This document shows, piece after piece, positions 17,959 through 26,307 of a DNA stretch of 36,069 nucleotides (positions within the stretch are counted from its first letter, which is position 1; each line of letters begins with the position of its first letter). Where the stretch lies: positions 1 through 36,069 of the forward strand of contig NZ_QJSU01000014.1 of the NCBI RefSeq assembly GCF_003217155.1, written 5' to 3'. Both the position numbers and the translations under genes were made by a program. Origin of the DNA: Psychrobacter fozii (GTDB taxonomy: Bacteria; Pseudomonadota; Gammaproteobacteria; Pseudomonadales; Moraxellaceae). The notes beneath the pieces were generated by a model. It was not told the origin of the DNA and did no database searches. It saw only the letters and a program-made list of their open reading frames with translations.

Positions 17959-17998
17959 CTAAGTAGTTAAGTTACTAAGTAGCTAAGTAGCTAAATAG
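17959..17998. repeat. Five tandem 8-bp repeats (CTAAGTAG type)
   Basis: Five consecutive octamers in exact register: CTAAGTAG, TTAAGTTA, CTAAGTAG, CTAAGTAG, CTAAATAG. It lies just after dld in a non-coding gap. The function is unknown; slippage-prone repeats like this often vary in number between strains. Confidence 0.7.
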
Positions 17999-18038
17999 TT
18001 CAGTGTTTGTTTATTATAAATGTTCAATACGCACTAGG

Positions 18039-18065
18039 AAGCACTGCCGATTGGTAGTGCTTTTT
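18039..18065 (+). terminator. Terminator after the lactate operon
   Basis: A 10-bp stem (18039-18048 with 18053-18062, one G-U pair) with a GATT loop, ending in five T. Confidence 0.85.
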
Positions 18066-18079
18066 AATGTCTAAAATCA

Positions 18080-18116
18080 GAAAATTCCATCATTCTTAAC
18101 AAATGATGGAATTTTC
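18080..18116. terminator. Perfect 15-bp hairpin between convergent units
   Basis: Arms 18080-18094 and 18102-18116 are exact complements with a 7-nt loop. A4 and T4 lie inside the arms. It probably ends the leftward M20 hydrolase transcript and backs up the lactate terminator 15 bp away. Confidence 0.65.
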
Positions 18117-18218
18117 CAACTGTATTGGCATAATCAAATGGGAAAGCTACCAAGAGCGTATAACCATTGCTTAAAGCCTCTCAACCGCCGCCGCCATTTT
18201 TACTAGCAGGGTATGATG

Positions 18219-19364
18219 CTATTTCAACTGTTTTAATAATTTCTCCAAAAACAAGTCACACTTATTCATTTCAGAGATTTCTACATACTCATTAGGTTTA
18301 TGACCTTGCTCCATGGAACCTGGCCCACAAACAAAAATAGGGCTATCAAAGGTTTGAGAAAACAAACCACCTTCTGTCCCAAAAGATATCTTTCCGACGG
18401 TAGTGTCATCTGAAAGTAAGGATTTCAAAAACTGTAATTCAGGATGCTCATGACTGGTACTTAACCCTGGATAAGCATTCATAAAGTGGATATCAGCATA
18501 TTGACTGTGAGAGTGTTTTTGCAGGTTTGCATTGATGATATCGGTAATCGTGTCAATACTGTCTTCTGCTATGTGCCGTATCTCATAATCTATAGTACAG
18601 CTGTCTGAAACCACGTTTAACGCGGTGCCACCTTGAATTTTCCCAACATGAATAGTGGTGTAAGGAATATCATACTCTTCATCACGTTGTCCGCTCTGAG
18701 CCAATTCATTCTGACTGTCTACCAAAGACGTTACTACTTGTGTGGCAACATGAATCGCATTGCGGTAATTGGGTGCCATAGAAGAATGCCCATTCTCTCC
18801 ACTACAACGCGCCTGATAAACTGCTTTACCTTTATGCCCTAACGCTATTTGCATCGAGGTAGGCTCACCAATCACGCAAAACCGTGGCGTCTTAATCAAC
18901 TTTGGCAACTGAGGCAAGATATTTCTAACGCCCAAGCAACCAATTTCTTCATCAAAAGATAAGCATACATGCAGCGGGATAGTCAGTTTCTGCTGGCTGG
19001 CTTGGCACATTATTCTAATCACACAAGCGATAAAGCCTTTCATATCCGTCGAACCGCGCCCGTAAATTTTATCATCACGTTCATCAGCAATGAAAGGATC
19101 ACTCTCCCAGTGGTCTTTATTAGCAGGAACCACATCGGTATGCCCTGATAACAAGACACCGTGTTCCTCTACTGGACCAGTTGTAGCAAATAAGTTGGCT
19201 TTGTTGCCTTCTTCGTTATAATCGACAACCACAGAAATGCCATAGCTGTCGAATAGGGATTTGATGGCTTCGATTAAAGATAGGTTGCTTTTATAAGAGG
19301 TCGTGTCAAAACCAATCAGTGTTTTTAATATTTCTATGCTACTGTCTTTCTTTATTAATGACAT
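18219..19364 (-). CDS. M20-family amidohydrolase (ArgE/acetylornithine deacetylase-like)
   Basis: A 381-residue zinc peptidase-fold hydrolase. Metal and catalytic residues are visible: H75 and D77 in SGHTDVVP, D107 in GRGSTDMKGF, E139-E140 in SFDEEIGCLG, E167 in IGEPT, and a late histidine in QGHKPNEYV. The insert dimerisation domain lies at about 180-290. The fold and motifs match ArgE, which removes acetyl from N-acetylornithine. It lies in a catabolic operon with Rid, DUF1028 and LysR genes, so a role in cutting an N-acyl or N-carbamoyl intermediate of that pathway is more likely than arginine synthesis. AAGAGGT precedes the ATG. Substrate not determinable. Confidence 0.85.
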   Translation of the reverse strand: MSLIKKDSSIEILKTLIGFDTTSYKSNLSLIEAIKSLFDSYGISVVVDYNEEGNKANLFATTGPVEEHGVLLSGHTDVVPANKDHWESDPFIADERDDKIYGRGSTDMKGFIACVIRIMCQASQQKLTIPLHVCLSFDEEIGCLGVRNILPQLPKLIKTPRFCVIGEPTSMQIALGHKGKAVYQARCSGENGHSSMAPNYRNAIHVATQVVTSLVDSQNELAQSGQRDEEYDIPYTTIHVGKIQGGTALNVVSDSCTIDYEIRHIAEDSIDTITDIINANLQKHSHSQYADIHFMNAYPGLSTSHEHPELQFLKSLLSDDTTVGKISFGTEGGLFSQTFDSPIFVCGPGSMEQGHKPNEYVEISEMNKCDLFLEKLLKQLK

Positions 19365-19400
19365 AAATAACCTCTTAAATTTGAATGTTATTGGTCGTTG

Positions 19401-20345
19401 TTATAAGGCGCTCATTCCGGGGATATTGCCATCTGCAAAGCAACGCTGACAGTGTTGAATAAAGGATTTAACCAATAGTGTGTTGTGTGCATTAATTGGC
19501 GTCATGATACCTATTTTCATTGGTCTCAGATTTCCTTGGATTGGTATGCGTACTAACTCTTTGCCATCCATAGCAGTATTGACCCTCGGTCTTGTATTAA
19601 AAATACTGTATCCCAATTCATTGGCGACCATTGTTTTGACAATCTCAACATAGTGACTTTGGGTATGTATATTTGGTGTTAGACCTTGCTGCTCAAAAAG
19701 CGATAAAAAGTACTCGTAACTGTAGGGGATATCCAACAGAACCATGGGCAGTTTGGATAAGGTTTTTAGAGAAACGGATTTTTCTGATGCTAAAGGGTGG
19801 TTGGCAGCCACTAAAGCATAAGGTGGTAAGCTCGCTAATGGTTGAAAGTTAACTTGCTTCTCATCAATTTGTAAATCGAAGGTTAGTGCCAAATCCAACT
19901 TATTAGAGAGTAGGGACATCATCAGCATACGAGGCGTATCTAAGTTTAAATCGATCTCGACTTGTTCAAAGGTTTGCGAATAATGTTGAATCACTTCGGA
20001 GTACAACGTTGGTGCAGCACCAATATAACAACCCAGCTTCAATTTGCCTTTTACCTCACTAGAGATCTCAGCAGCCCAAGCATATAAATCTGACGTTTCA
20101 TCTAGAATTCTTTGGCACTTCTTTTTGAGCAACTCGCCTACTGGGGTTAGCTGTAGGCCTTTTGCGTGTTGTCGAATAAAAAGTTGCACCTCTAATTCTT
20201 TTTCAATATGAGCAATAGCGGCCGAAATCGATGGCGACGAGATATGCACTTCTTCTGAAGCGGCTAGGATGCTGCCATGTTTGGCAGTACCAACGAAATA
20301 TTCCATCTGACGTAAAGAGATTCGGCGGTTCATGTATATACTCAT
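19401..20345 (-). CDS. LysR-family regulator of the Rid/DUF1028/M20 unit
   Basis: A 314-residue LysR protein with helix-turn-helix at about residues 8-65 (GSILAASEEVHISSPSISAA) and an effector domain from about 95 (GKLKLGCYIGAAPTLYS). It includes VLLDIPYSYEYFLSLF, a pattern unlike its LysR neighbour at 13202. It sits inside the leftward operon, 36 bp before the M20 gene. No ribosome binding site is visible before the first ATG, which lies 12 bp after a hairpin. An ATG four codons later (20333) is an alternative start with no better signal. It likely regulates the divergent promoters at 21560-21813. Confidence 0.85.
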   Translation of the reverse strand: MSIYMNRRISLRQMEYFVGTAKHGSILAASEEVHISSPSISAAIAHIEKELEVQLFIRQHAKGLQLTPVGELLKKKCQRILDETSDLYAWAAEISSEVKGKLKLGCYIGAAPTLYSEVIQHYSQTFEQVEIDLNLDTPRMLMMSLLSNKLDLALTFDLQIDEKQVNFQPLASLPPYALVAANHPLASEKSVSLKTLSKLPMVLLDIPYSYEYFLSLFEQQGLTPNIHTQSHYVEIVKTMVANELGYSIFNTRPRVNTAMDGKELVRIPIQGNLRPMKIGIMTPINAHNTLLVKSFIQHCQRCFADGNIPGMSAL

Positions 20346-20351
20346 ATATTT

Positions 20352-20378
20352 AATAAAAGGGTACTGTCACTGTACCCT
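20352..20378 (-). terminator. Hairpin between DUF1028 and LysR genes (terminator or attenuator)
   Basis: On the minus strand AGGGTAC and GTACCCT pair over a 7-nt loop (20358-20364 with 20372-20378), and the transcript then reads UUUU-A-UU. It sits between the DUF1028 stop and the LysR start, so it would cut down LysR-M20 expression from the upstream promoter. Confidence 0.6.
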
Positions 20379-20417
20379 CAATTATTAAACATAACGCGTC
20401 GTATTACACTATTTTAT

Positions 20418-21092
20418 TCACAAGTCGCCAGGCACGCCGTAACTTGGTGCAGTCGTTGGATCTACCGCTCTTGCTATATAGTCATTCATTTGTGGCTCAT
20501 AAACCTGCCAAGCAGTCGCTAAGTCATCAATTGGGTTCTCTGACCAGTCTAACCGTAAGTCGACGATAGGCCACTGTATGTCTTTAGTCATAACCATCAA
20601 ACCAACTGAATGAACAGGTCCAGCTTCACCGCCAGCAGACAAACCGGCTTTCATAGCAACCAACAGTCGCTCTGCTAGGGATCCATCAGTCTGCTCAAAC
20701 GCCTCAACAATCGCTTGTGGCACAGCATCGTGATCGAGCAAGTTTCCGGCACTAACCACATCTGTGCTGATGAAATGTCCATGAACACCTAACGTCTGCT
20801 CGCCACTGAATACCGCGCCTTCGTCTTCATTATTCAAAGCAACCAATTGGCGATACTGTATAAAGTCTTCAGTTTCAACCAAACGTTTAATAGCGTTCTC
20901 TGGCGTGTCGCCTTGCTCTAAAGCGTCGAGAATTTTGGTACCCAGCATAGGATCAGTAATGTTTTGACTCATTACCATGCCAACCCCAGCACGACCATGC
21001 AAACATCGTGACGCAACTGCAGGTGAAGAAGATGACACGGCACCTCCAATTTGTCCTGTTTTTTTACAGCGAGCAATAATAGAAAAGGTCAT
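20418..21092 (-). CDS. DUF1028 family protein
   Basis: A 224-residue protein with the DUF1028 pattern: MTFSIIARCKKTGQIGGAV at the N-terminus, then RAGVGMVMSQNITDP, GDTPENAIKRL, GNLLDHDAV and SAGGEAGPVHSVGL. DUF1028 proteins are predicted to have an Ntn-hydrolase-like fold, but no biochemical role is known to me. The start at 21092 is preferred because GGAG lies 6 bases before it; a frame six codons longer includes the ribosome binding site within its codons. The gene lies 53 bp after the Rid gene and is surely co-transcribed with it. A hydrolytic step in amine or amide catabolism is plausible from context only. Confidence 0.85.
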   Translation of the reverse strand: MTFSIIARCKKTGQIGGAVSSSSPAVASRCLHGRAGVGMVMSQNITDPMLGTKILDALEQGDTPENAIKRLVETEDFIQYRQLVALNNEDEGAVFSGEQTLGVHGHFISTDVVSAGNLLDHDAVPQAIVEAFEQTDGSLAERLLVAMKAGLSAGGEAGPVHSVGLMVMTKDIQWPIVDLRLDWSENPIDDLATAWQVYEPQMNDYIARAVDPTTAPSYGVPGDL

Positions 21093-21145
21093 GTTAATCT
21101 CCAAATGCAATAGTGTTTACCTGATGGTTTAGATCTAGGTCTGCG

Positions 21146-21559
21146 TTAGTCAGGAATGACAGCAGTGGCGTCTACTTCTACTAGCCACTCAGGTCTGGCT
21201 AATGCCGTGACTACAATACCGGTAGAGACCGGATATACGCCTTTCAGCCACTTGCCGACGACACGGTAAACGTCTTCACGATAGCGTGGATCAACGATAT
21301 AAATCGTGATTTTGCAGATATCTTCTAATTCACCACCTGCTTCTTTTAATAGCATATCAATGTTGTACATCGCTCTTTCCGTCTGTCCTGCTACATCGGC
21401 AAGGCAAACGCTTTCTGTGGTTTCGAGATTTTGTCCAATTTGGCCTCGAAGAAAAACAGTACGCCCTCTAGCAACGACTGCCTGACACAGATCATTGTCT
21501 ATACTTTGTTCGGGGTAAGTTTCTTTGGTATTGAAGCAGCGAATCCTTTCATGTTTCAT
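21146..21559 (-). CDS. Rid-family (YjgF/YER057c/UK114) protein, first copy
   Basis: A 137-residue protein with Rid-family blocks: VFLRGQIGQNL, AGQTERAMYNIDMLLKEAGG, DICKITIYIVDPRY and WLVEVDATAVI. The family's best-known member, RidA, hydrolyses reactive imines formed during amino acid metabolism. By eye, the position of RidA Arg105 (in the PARSC block) reads PVSTG here, so the key arginine seems absent, as in the Rid4-7 subgroups. It is the first gene of the leftward operon, divergent from the flavin monooxygenase. The exact reaction is unknown. Confidence 0.85.
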   Translation of the reverse strand: MKHERIRCFNTKETYPEQSIDNDLCQAVVARGRTVFLRGQIGQNLETTESVCLADVAGQTERAMYNIDMLLKEAGGELEDICKITIYIVDPRYREDVYRVVGKWLKGVYPVSTGIVVTALARPEWLVEVDATAVIPD

Positions 21560-21813
21560 GTTCTGTACCCTTTGGTTAAATCAATGAAGAAAATTTAGTA
21601 TAGGTAAACTCTGAAACCTTATCTATTCTGATTTTTTGTACTTCTGATTTAGAAATAGTAAACCAGAGAAGCGAAATGATTTTAAGCATCATTACTTACT
21701 TGTGAGTTTTCTATTGATTTTGTTTTTCTGAAGCAATAGTTATTAAAAGAGTTATTTAAATTGTTGTTGTTTCACATAGGATGTAGATAGACATTAATTT
21801 ACTGGAGAAAATA
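21560..21813. promoter_or_regulatory. Divergent promoter region, Rid operon / monooxygenase operon
   Basis: This 254-bp AT-rich gap separates two divergent operons and must hold both promoters and probably LysR sites. No convincing -35/-10 pair or palindrome stands out by eye. Confidence 0.4.
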
Positions 21814-23046
21814 ATGCAGACGACGGATACGTTAGTAATTGGCGGTGGACAAGCTGGTATTGCAATGAGTGAGCACCTGTCCAAGGAAGGCATTGAGCAC
21901 ATTGTCTTAGAAAAGAATCGTATTGCAGAAGCATGGCGTACTCGCCGCTGGGACTCTTTAGTTGCCAACGGACCTTGCTGGCATGATCGCTTTCCTAGCA
22001 TGCTGTTTGAGGATGACCAAGAAGGATTTATTCATCATGACAAGGTTGCGGATTACTTCCAAAAATATGCCGAACATATCAATGCCCCTGTTCAAATAGG
22101 TGTTGCGGTTACTAAGGTTACGCCTTTAAAGGGCAGACAAGGCTATCACGTCACTACCTCAGAGGGCGAGTTAGAAGTCAAACGAATCGTGGTAGCAACT
22201 GGGGCGTTCCAAGTACCTTCTATTCCACCGATTATTGCTTCAACCGCCAACGTGCAACAAATCCACTCGGATAGTTATAAGAATCCTGAACAGTTGCCAG
22301 AGGGTGCTGTATTAGTGATTGGTAGTGGCTCATCAGGCGTACAGATTGCTAAAGAATTAAATGCTGCTGGCAAAAAAGTTTATTTGTCTGTTGGTGCGCA
22401 TGAACGTCCACCAAGACGCTATAGAGGTCGGGACAATGTTTGGTGGTTAGGCGTATTAGGCGGTTGGGACAGAGAAAAACCAAATGATGGACCATTAAAA
22501 GGCTTTGCTGTCAGCGGTATGAATGGCGGAGAAACAGTTGATTTCCGTAAGCTGGCTCATGATGGTATTCATTTATTGGGCTTAACGAAATCATTTTCAG
22601 GCGACACGCTAACGTTCAATGATGATTTATTCGAAAACGTCAATGAAGCAGAGCAAAACTATTTGGCGCTTTTAGATGTGGCAGATAAATATGTTGAAGA
22701 CAACGGTTTAGATCTACCTGAAGAGCCAGAAGCCCGTGAGTTCTTAGCGTTACCTGAATCTATCAGCAATCCGAGTTTATCGATAGATTTCAGTGAAAGT
22801 AACATCACTACCGTGATTTGGGCAACTGGTTTTAAATATGACTACAGCTGGTTAGAAGTTGATGTGTTGGATGAAGTCGGTCGCCCGCTACATAATCGCG
22901 GTGTCACGTCAGCAACTGGTATTTATTTTGTCGGCTTGCCTTTCTTGTCAGGGCAGGGGTCATCCTTTATTTGGGGGGTTTGGCATGATGCTGGGCGTAT
23001 CGCTGAACACATCGCTATTAAGAGAAAATATCACGAGTATAGTTAA
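21814..23046 (+). CDS. Flavin-containing monooxygenase-like NAD(P)/FAD oxidoreductase
   Basis: A 410-residue two-dinucleotide-fold flavoprotein. The FAD site is GGGQAG at residues 10-15. The NADPH site is GSGSSG at 170-175. Between them IHSDSYKNP resembles the end of the FMO/Baeyer-Villiger fingerprint. The C-terminal part, IYFVGLPFLSGQGSSFIWG, closes the FAD domain. It belongs to the CzcO/FMO-like group, which N-hydroxylates or oxygenates amines, ketones or heteroaromatics. TGGAG precedes the ATG. It forms an operon with the aldehyde dehydrogenase 45 bp downstream, so it may release an aldehyde from an amine-type substrate. Some members are wrongly named potassium transport proteins. Confidence 0.85.
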   Translation: MQTTDTLVIGGGQAGIAMSEHLSKEGIEHIVLEKNRIAEAWRTRRWDSLVANGPCWHDRFPSMLFEDDQEGFIHHDKVADYFQKYAEHINAPVQIGVAVTKVTPLKGRQGYHVTTSEGELEVKRIVVATGAFQVPSIPPIIASTANVQQIHSDSYKNPEQLPEGAVLVIGSGSSGVQIAKELNAAGKKVYLSVGAHERPPRRYRGRDNVWWLGVLGGWDREKPNDGPLKGFAVSGMNGGETVDFRKLAHDGIHLLGLTKSFSGDTLTFNDDLFENVNEAEQNYLALLDVADKYVEDNGLDLPEEPEAREFLALPESISNPSLSIDFSESNITTVIWATGFKYDYSWLEVDVLDEVGRPLHNRGVTSATGIYFVGLPFLSGQGSSFIWGVWHDAGRIAEHIAIKRKYHEYS

Positions 23047-23091
23047 GGACGCTAAATACGCCAACAAACCAAATTTCTATAGGAATAATTG

Positions 23092-24573
23092 ATGAACACA
23101 TACAACGAACTCTATATTGACGGCAAATGGGTGACACCATCAACCGGAGCCACTATCGCTAATATCGACCCTAGTAATGAAAGTGTGATTACTGACATTG
23201 CTAACGCGTCTGTCGAAGATGCAGAAGCAGCTATTAAAGCCGCTAGAGAAGCATTCGATAATGGTAGTTGGTCTGGACTCACAGGCTCACAGCGTGCGAA
23301 GTATCTGCGCGCTATTGCCAAAGAGATCAGAGATAATTTGGATTTTTTGGCGCAGTTAGAAGTACAAGACAACGGCAAGCCTTTTACAGAAGCTCAGTTG
23401 GATATGAACGGTGTAATCGATTGTTTTGAGTTTTATGCCAACCTAGTAGAAGATTTTGATAACAATCAAGAGTCTGAAATAGAGATTCATAGTGAGGGTT
23501 ATAGCTGCCTAGTTCGTAAAGAGCCATTAGGAGTAGTCAGTGCCATTATTCCATGGAATTTTCCACTAGATATGGCAGCGTGGAAAGTCGCTCCTGCTTT
23601 AGCAGCGGGTTGTACGATGGTATTAAAACCTGCAGAAGTCACCTCCATGACTGCCATAGAGCTGGGTCGTATCTGTCAAAAAGTTGGATTACCTAATGGC
23701 GTATTAAACATCGTCACTGGTCATGGCTCAAAAATAGGGCCGATCTTATGCGAGCATCCTGCTGTGGACAAAGTTGCCTTTACTGGTAGTGGCCCAGTCG
23801 GCAAGCAGATCATGCGATCAGCTGCAAATACGGTGAAGAAAATTAGCCTTGAGCTTGGCGGAAAATCACCACTCATTATTTTTGATGATGTCGATATTGA
23901 GACAGCAGTCGAATGGATTATGTTTGGTATTTTTTGGAACCAAGGCCAAGTCTGTTCTGCAACCTCAAGAGTATTAGTTCAAGACGGCATCTATGATGAA
24001 TTGACAGCGCGCTTAGTACAAGAAGCTGAAAAAATCGTTATTGGTAATGGTATGGATAAAGGGGTTCAGCTAGGGCCTGTCGTCAATAAAAAACAGTATG
24101 ACGCTGTTATGACGACGCTTGAAAAAGGTAAGTCTGACGGTGTTAACGTCTTAACTGGTGGCAAACGAGCCAGCGGATTTGATAAAGGCTATTTTATTGA
24201 GCCGACCGTTTTTGGCGATGTTCCTGAAGATCATCCTATTTGGACAGATGAGATTTTTGGACCTGTCGTTGCCCTTCGTCGTTTTACAGATGAAGCAGAA
24301 GCAGTTGCAAGTGCCAATAACTCAGAGCTGGGTCTGGCCGCTGGTGTTATTTCTAAAGACATTGATAGAGCCAACCGTGTCGCTCGAAATCTACAAGCAG
24401 GTATTATCTGGGTCAATTGCTCACAGCCGCTATTTTTACAAGCGCCTTGGGGTGGTTACAAACAGAGTGGTATAGGACGAGAGTTGGGCACTTGGGGTCT
24501 TGATAATTATTTAGAAACCAAACAAATCACGACATACCACAGTGAAGCGCCTTTGGGCTGGTACTTGAAGTAA
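23092..24573 (+). CDS. NAD(P)+-dependent aldehyde dehydrogenase, betaine/aminoaldehyde type
   Basis: A 493-residue hydrolytic aldehyde dehydrogenase with E254 in LELGGKSP, C288 in NQGQVCSATSR, and PWNFPLDMAAWKVAPAL for the cofactor loop. QVCSATSR and VNCSQPLFLQAPWGGYKQSG are typical of betaine-aldehyde and aminoaldehyde dehydrogenases, so a substrate with an amine or ammonium group is likely. The start at ATG 23092 is preferred; AGGAA lies about 6 bases before it, and the codon before is a TTG. It follows the flavin monooxygenase in one operon and probably oxidises its aldehyde product to an acid. Confidence 0.9.
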   Translation: MNTYNELYIDGKWVTPSTGATIANIDPSNESVITDIANASVEDAEAAIKAAREAFDNGSWSGLTGSQRAKYLRAIAKEIRDNLDFLAQLEVQDNGKPFTEAQLDMNGVIDCFEFYANLVEDFDNNQESEIEIHSEGYSCLVRKEPLGVVSAIIPWNFPLDMAAWKVAPALAAGCTMVLKPAEVTSMTAIELGRICQKVGLPNGVLNIVTGHGSKIGPILCEHPAVDKVAFTGSGPVGKQIMRSAANTVKKISLELGGKSPLIIFDDVDIETAVEWIMFGIFWNQGQVCSATSRVLVQDGIYDELTARLVQEAEKIVIGNGMDKGVQLGPVVNKKQYDAVMTTLEKGKSDGVNVLTGGKRASGFDKGYFIEPTVFGDVPEDHPIWTDEIFGPVVALRRFTDEAEAVASANNSELGLAAGVISKDIDRANRVARNLQAGIIWVNCSQPLFLQAPWGGYKQSGIGRELGTWGLDNYLETKQITTYHSEAPLGWYLK

Positions 24574-24669
24574 AGGTCAATGGTTATTTTTATTTGGCAT
24601 AGCAGTCATATTCAGAAAAATTTACGTTGATTGATGGCATGGATGTTATCAATCAATAAAAGTTGCTAA

Positions 24670-24720
24670 TAATTTATTCGCTCTGATTCATAACGCAGAG
24701 CGAATAAATTACTTTTAAAT
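24670..24720 (+). terminator. Terminator after the aldehyde dehydrogenase
   Basis: A perfect 16-bp stem (24670-24685 with 24696-24711), 10-nt loop, followed by CTTTTAAATTTT. It separates the monooxygenase operon from the permease gene. Confidence 0.78.
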
Positions 24721-24776
24721 TTTAATACTACTTATCTTATATTTCACATTGGCTATTAATCATATTAAGGGATTTT

Positions 24777-26225
24777 ATGAATATGACTCTAAACCCACCC
24801 ACGCCAAATTTTCTATTAAAAAGGGCTCTGCCCACACTCATTATTATAGTGGCGATCTATCTTTTATCGCTATTACTTGGTATTCACATTAATGCCGTCG
24901 CCCTAACCATTATATTAATGGTTACGTTTTGTTTAATAAAAATGCCAGTCCCCATTGCCCTTATTATGGCTGCTTTATTAGGTGGTTTACAATCGGGGCT
25001 TTCTTTTGGGGATTCATTAGCCGCTTTTAATGAAAATTTGCTCTCAGGTGCTCAAATTGGTATTACCTATATCATGATTGGTGCCTTTGCAGTAGCGTTG
25101 GCTCGTAGCGGATTACTAGAGCTATTGGCAGCTAAAATCACCAAAAAAATGGATAGTAATACGGTTACGGCACATAAAAGTATTAAGTGGACACTGTTTA
25201 TTATATTTGCGGTCGCCGCTTTGATGTCACAAAACTTGGTTCCTGTACATATCGCTTTTATTCCTATTCTCATACCACCACTGATTCATATTATGAATGA
25301 GTTGAAAATGGATCGCCGTGCAGTTGCTTGTATTTTAGCCTCTTGTATCAGTGTCGCTTACTTACTGATACCGTATGGCTTTGGTGACGTGTATCTCAAA
25401 CAAATATTGTTGGCAAGTGCCAATGACGTTGGTGCAAGCTTAGGCTTTGTTGCGACATCCAGTATGGCACCCAAAGCGATGTTTTTTCCAGTGATGGGTA
25501 TTATTGCCGGCATGTTGTTTGCAGTATTTATCACTTATCGCAAACAACGTGAGTATAAAGACCTTCCTGTATTAACCTCTAAAGTTAAATCAGACAAACC
25601 CATCAATAAATTTCAGATTGCTATTACGCTTATCTCGATTGGTGTCGCTTTAACCTTACAGATTATGTATGACTCATTATTAGTAGGAGCTTTAATCGGT
25701 TTTGTAATCCTATCGTTTTCTCGTATTTTCCGTTGGAATGAGCAAGATGGTGTCTTTACTCAAGGTGTTGCATTGATGGCAGAAATCAGTGTCGTCATTA
25801 CACTGGCGACTGGCTTTGCAGGTGTGATTACTGCGACTGGTGAAGTAAACTCATTGATTGAGATTTTTATGAGTTACATTGGCGACAATAGAGTGATGGG
25901 TGCCACTGTCATGATATTGATGGGTCTCTTTATCACCATCGGCTTTGGGGATTCATTTGCCTCAGTTGCAATTCTTGCGCCTATCTATTTGCCTTTAGCG
26001 TTATTACTCGGTTTTTCGCCATTAGCCAGTTTGGCAATATTGGGGGCATCAGCAGCGTTAGGTGATGCAGGCTCGCCTGCGTCTAGTATTACACTGGGCG
26101 TCACAGCAGGTTTGAATGCGGACGGACAGCATGATCATATGATAGACAGTGTTATTCCTACCTTTACACATATTAATATAGGAATGGTGCTATTCACTTG
26201 GGTTGCTGTAGTGTATATACTTTAA
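24777..26225 (+). CDS. NhaC/YuiF-like permease (Na+/H+ antiporter superfamily)
   Basis: A 482-residue inner-membrane protein with about 11-12 hydrophobic segments. Blocks include ITYIMIGAFAVALARSGLLE, LVPVHIAFIPILIPPL, GFGDSFASVAILAPIYLP and ASAALGDAGSPASS. The overall pattern fits the ion-transporter superfamily group annotated as Na+/H+ antiporter family proteins; several members carry amino acids or organic acids instead. Here the neighbours are amino-compound catabolic genes, so import of the pathway substrate is more likely than ion homeostasis. AAGGGA precedes the ATG. It is flanked by terminators on both sides and so is expressed alone. Confidence 0.75.
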   Translation: MNMTLNPPTPNFLLKRALPTLIIIVAIYLLSLLLGIHINAVALTIILMVTFCLIKMPVPIALIMAALLGGLQSGLSFGDSLAAFNENLLSGAQIGITYIMIGAFAVALARSGLLELLAAKITKKMDSNTVTAHKSIKWTLFIIFAVAALMSQNLVPVHIAFIPILIPPLIHIMNELKMDRRAVACILASCISVAYLLIPYGFGDVYLKQILLASANDVGASLGFVATSSMAPKAMFFPVMGIIAGMLFAVFITYRKQREYKDLPVLTSKVKSDKPINKFQIAITLISIGVALTLQIMYDSLLVGALIGFVILSFSRIFRWNEQDGVFTQGVALMAEISVVITLATGFAGVITATGEVNSLIEIFMSYIGDNRVMGATVMILMGLFITIGFGDSFASVAILAPIYLPLALLLGFSPLASLAILGASAALGDAGSPASSITLGVTAGLNADGQHDHMIDSVIPTFTHINIGMVLFTWVAVVYIL

Positions 26226-26234
26226 TGACTCATA

Positions 26235-26268
26235 GAATGGTGACCAACAGCTATTTTGGTCGCCATTC
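26235..26268 (+). terminator. Hairpin after the permease gene
   Basis: A 13-bp stem (26235-26247 with 26256-26268, one G-U pair) and 8-nt loop 10 bp after the stop codon. The T run (CCTTTT) is displaced by about 5 bases, so efficiency is uncertain. Confidence 0.55.
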
Positions 26269-26307
26269 CCAGCCTTTTATACCTATTACTATTCGTCAGG
26301 GAGGCTC

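Noticed and set aside
17959..18116. CRISPR-like or attachment-site interpretation of the repeats after dld
   Set aside because: The octamers have no spacers and the two hairpins are ordinary terminator-like structures; no integrase is nearby.
18219..19364. Calling the M20 enzyme argE of arginine biosynthesis
   Set aside because: The motifs fit, but its operon partners are catabolic and no arg gene is present, so only the family-level name is safe.
21814..23046. Thioredoxin reductase or potassium transport flavoprotein annotation
   Set aside because: There is no CxxC redox motif, and the two nucleotide sites plus the HSDSYKNP block fit a flavin monooxygenase-like enzyme better.
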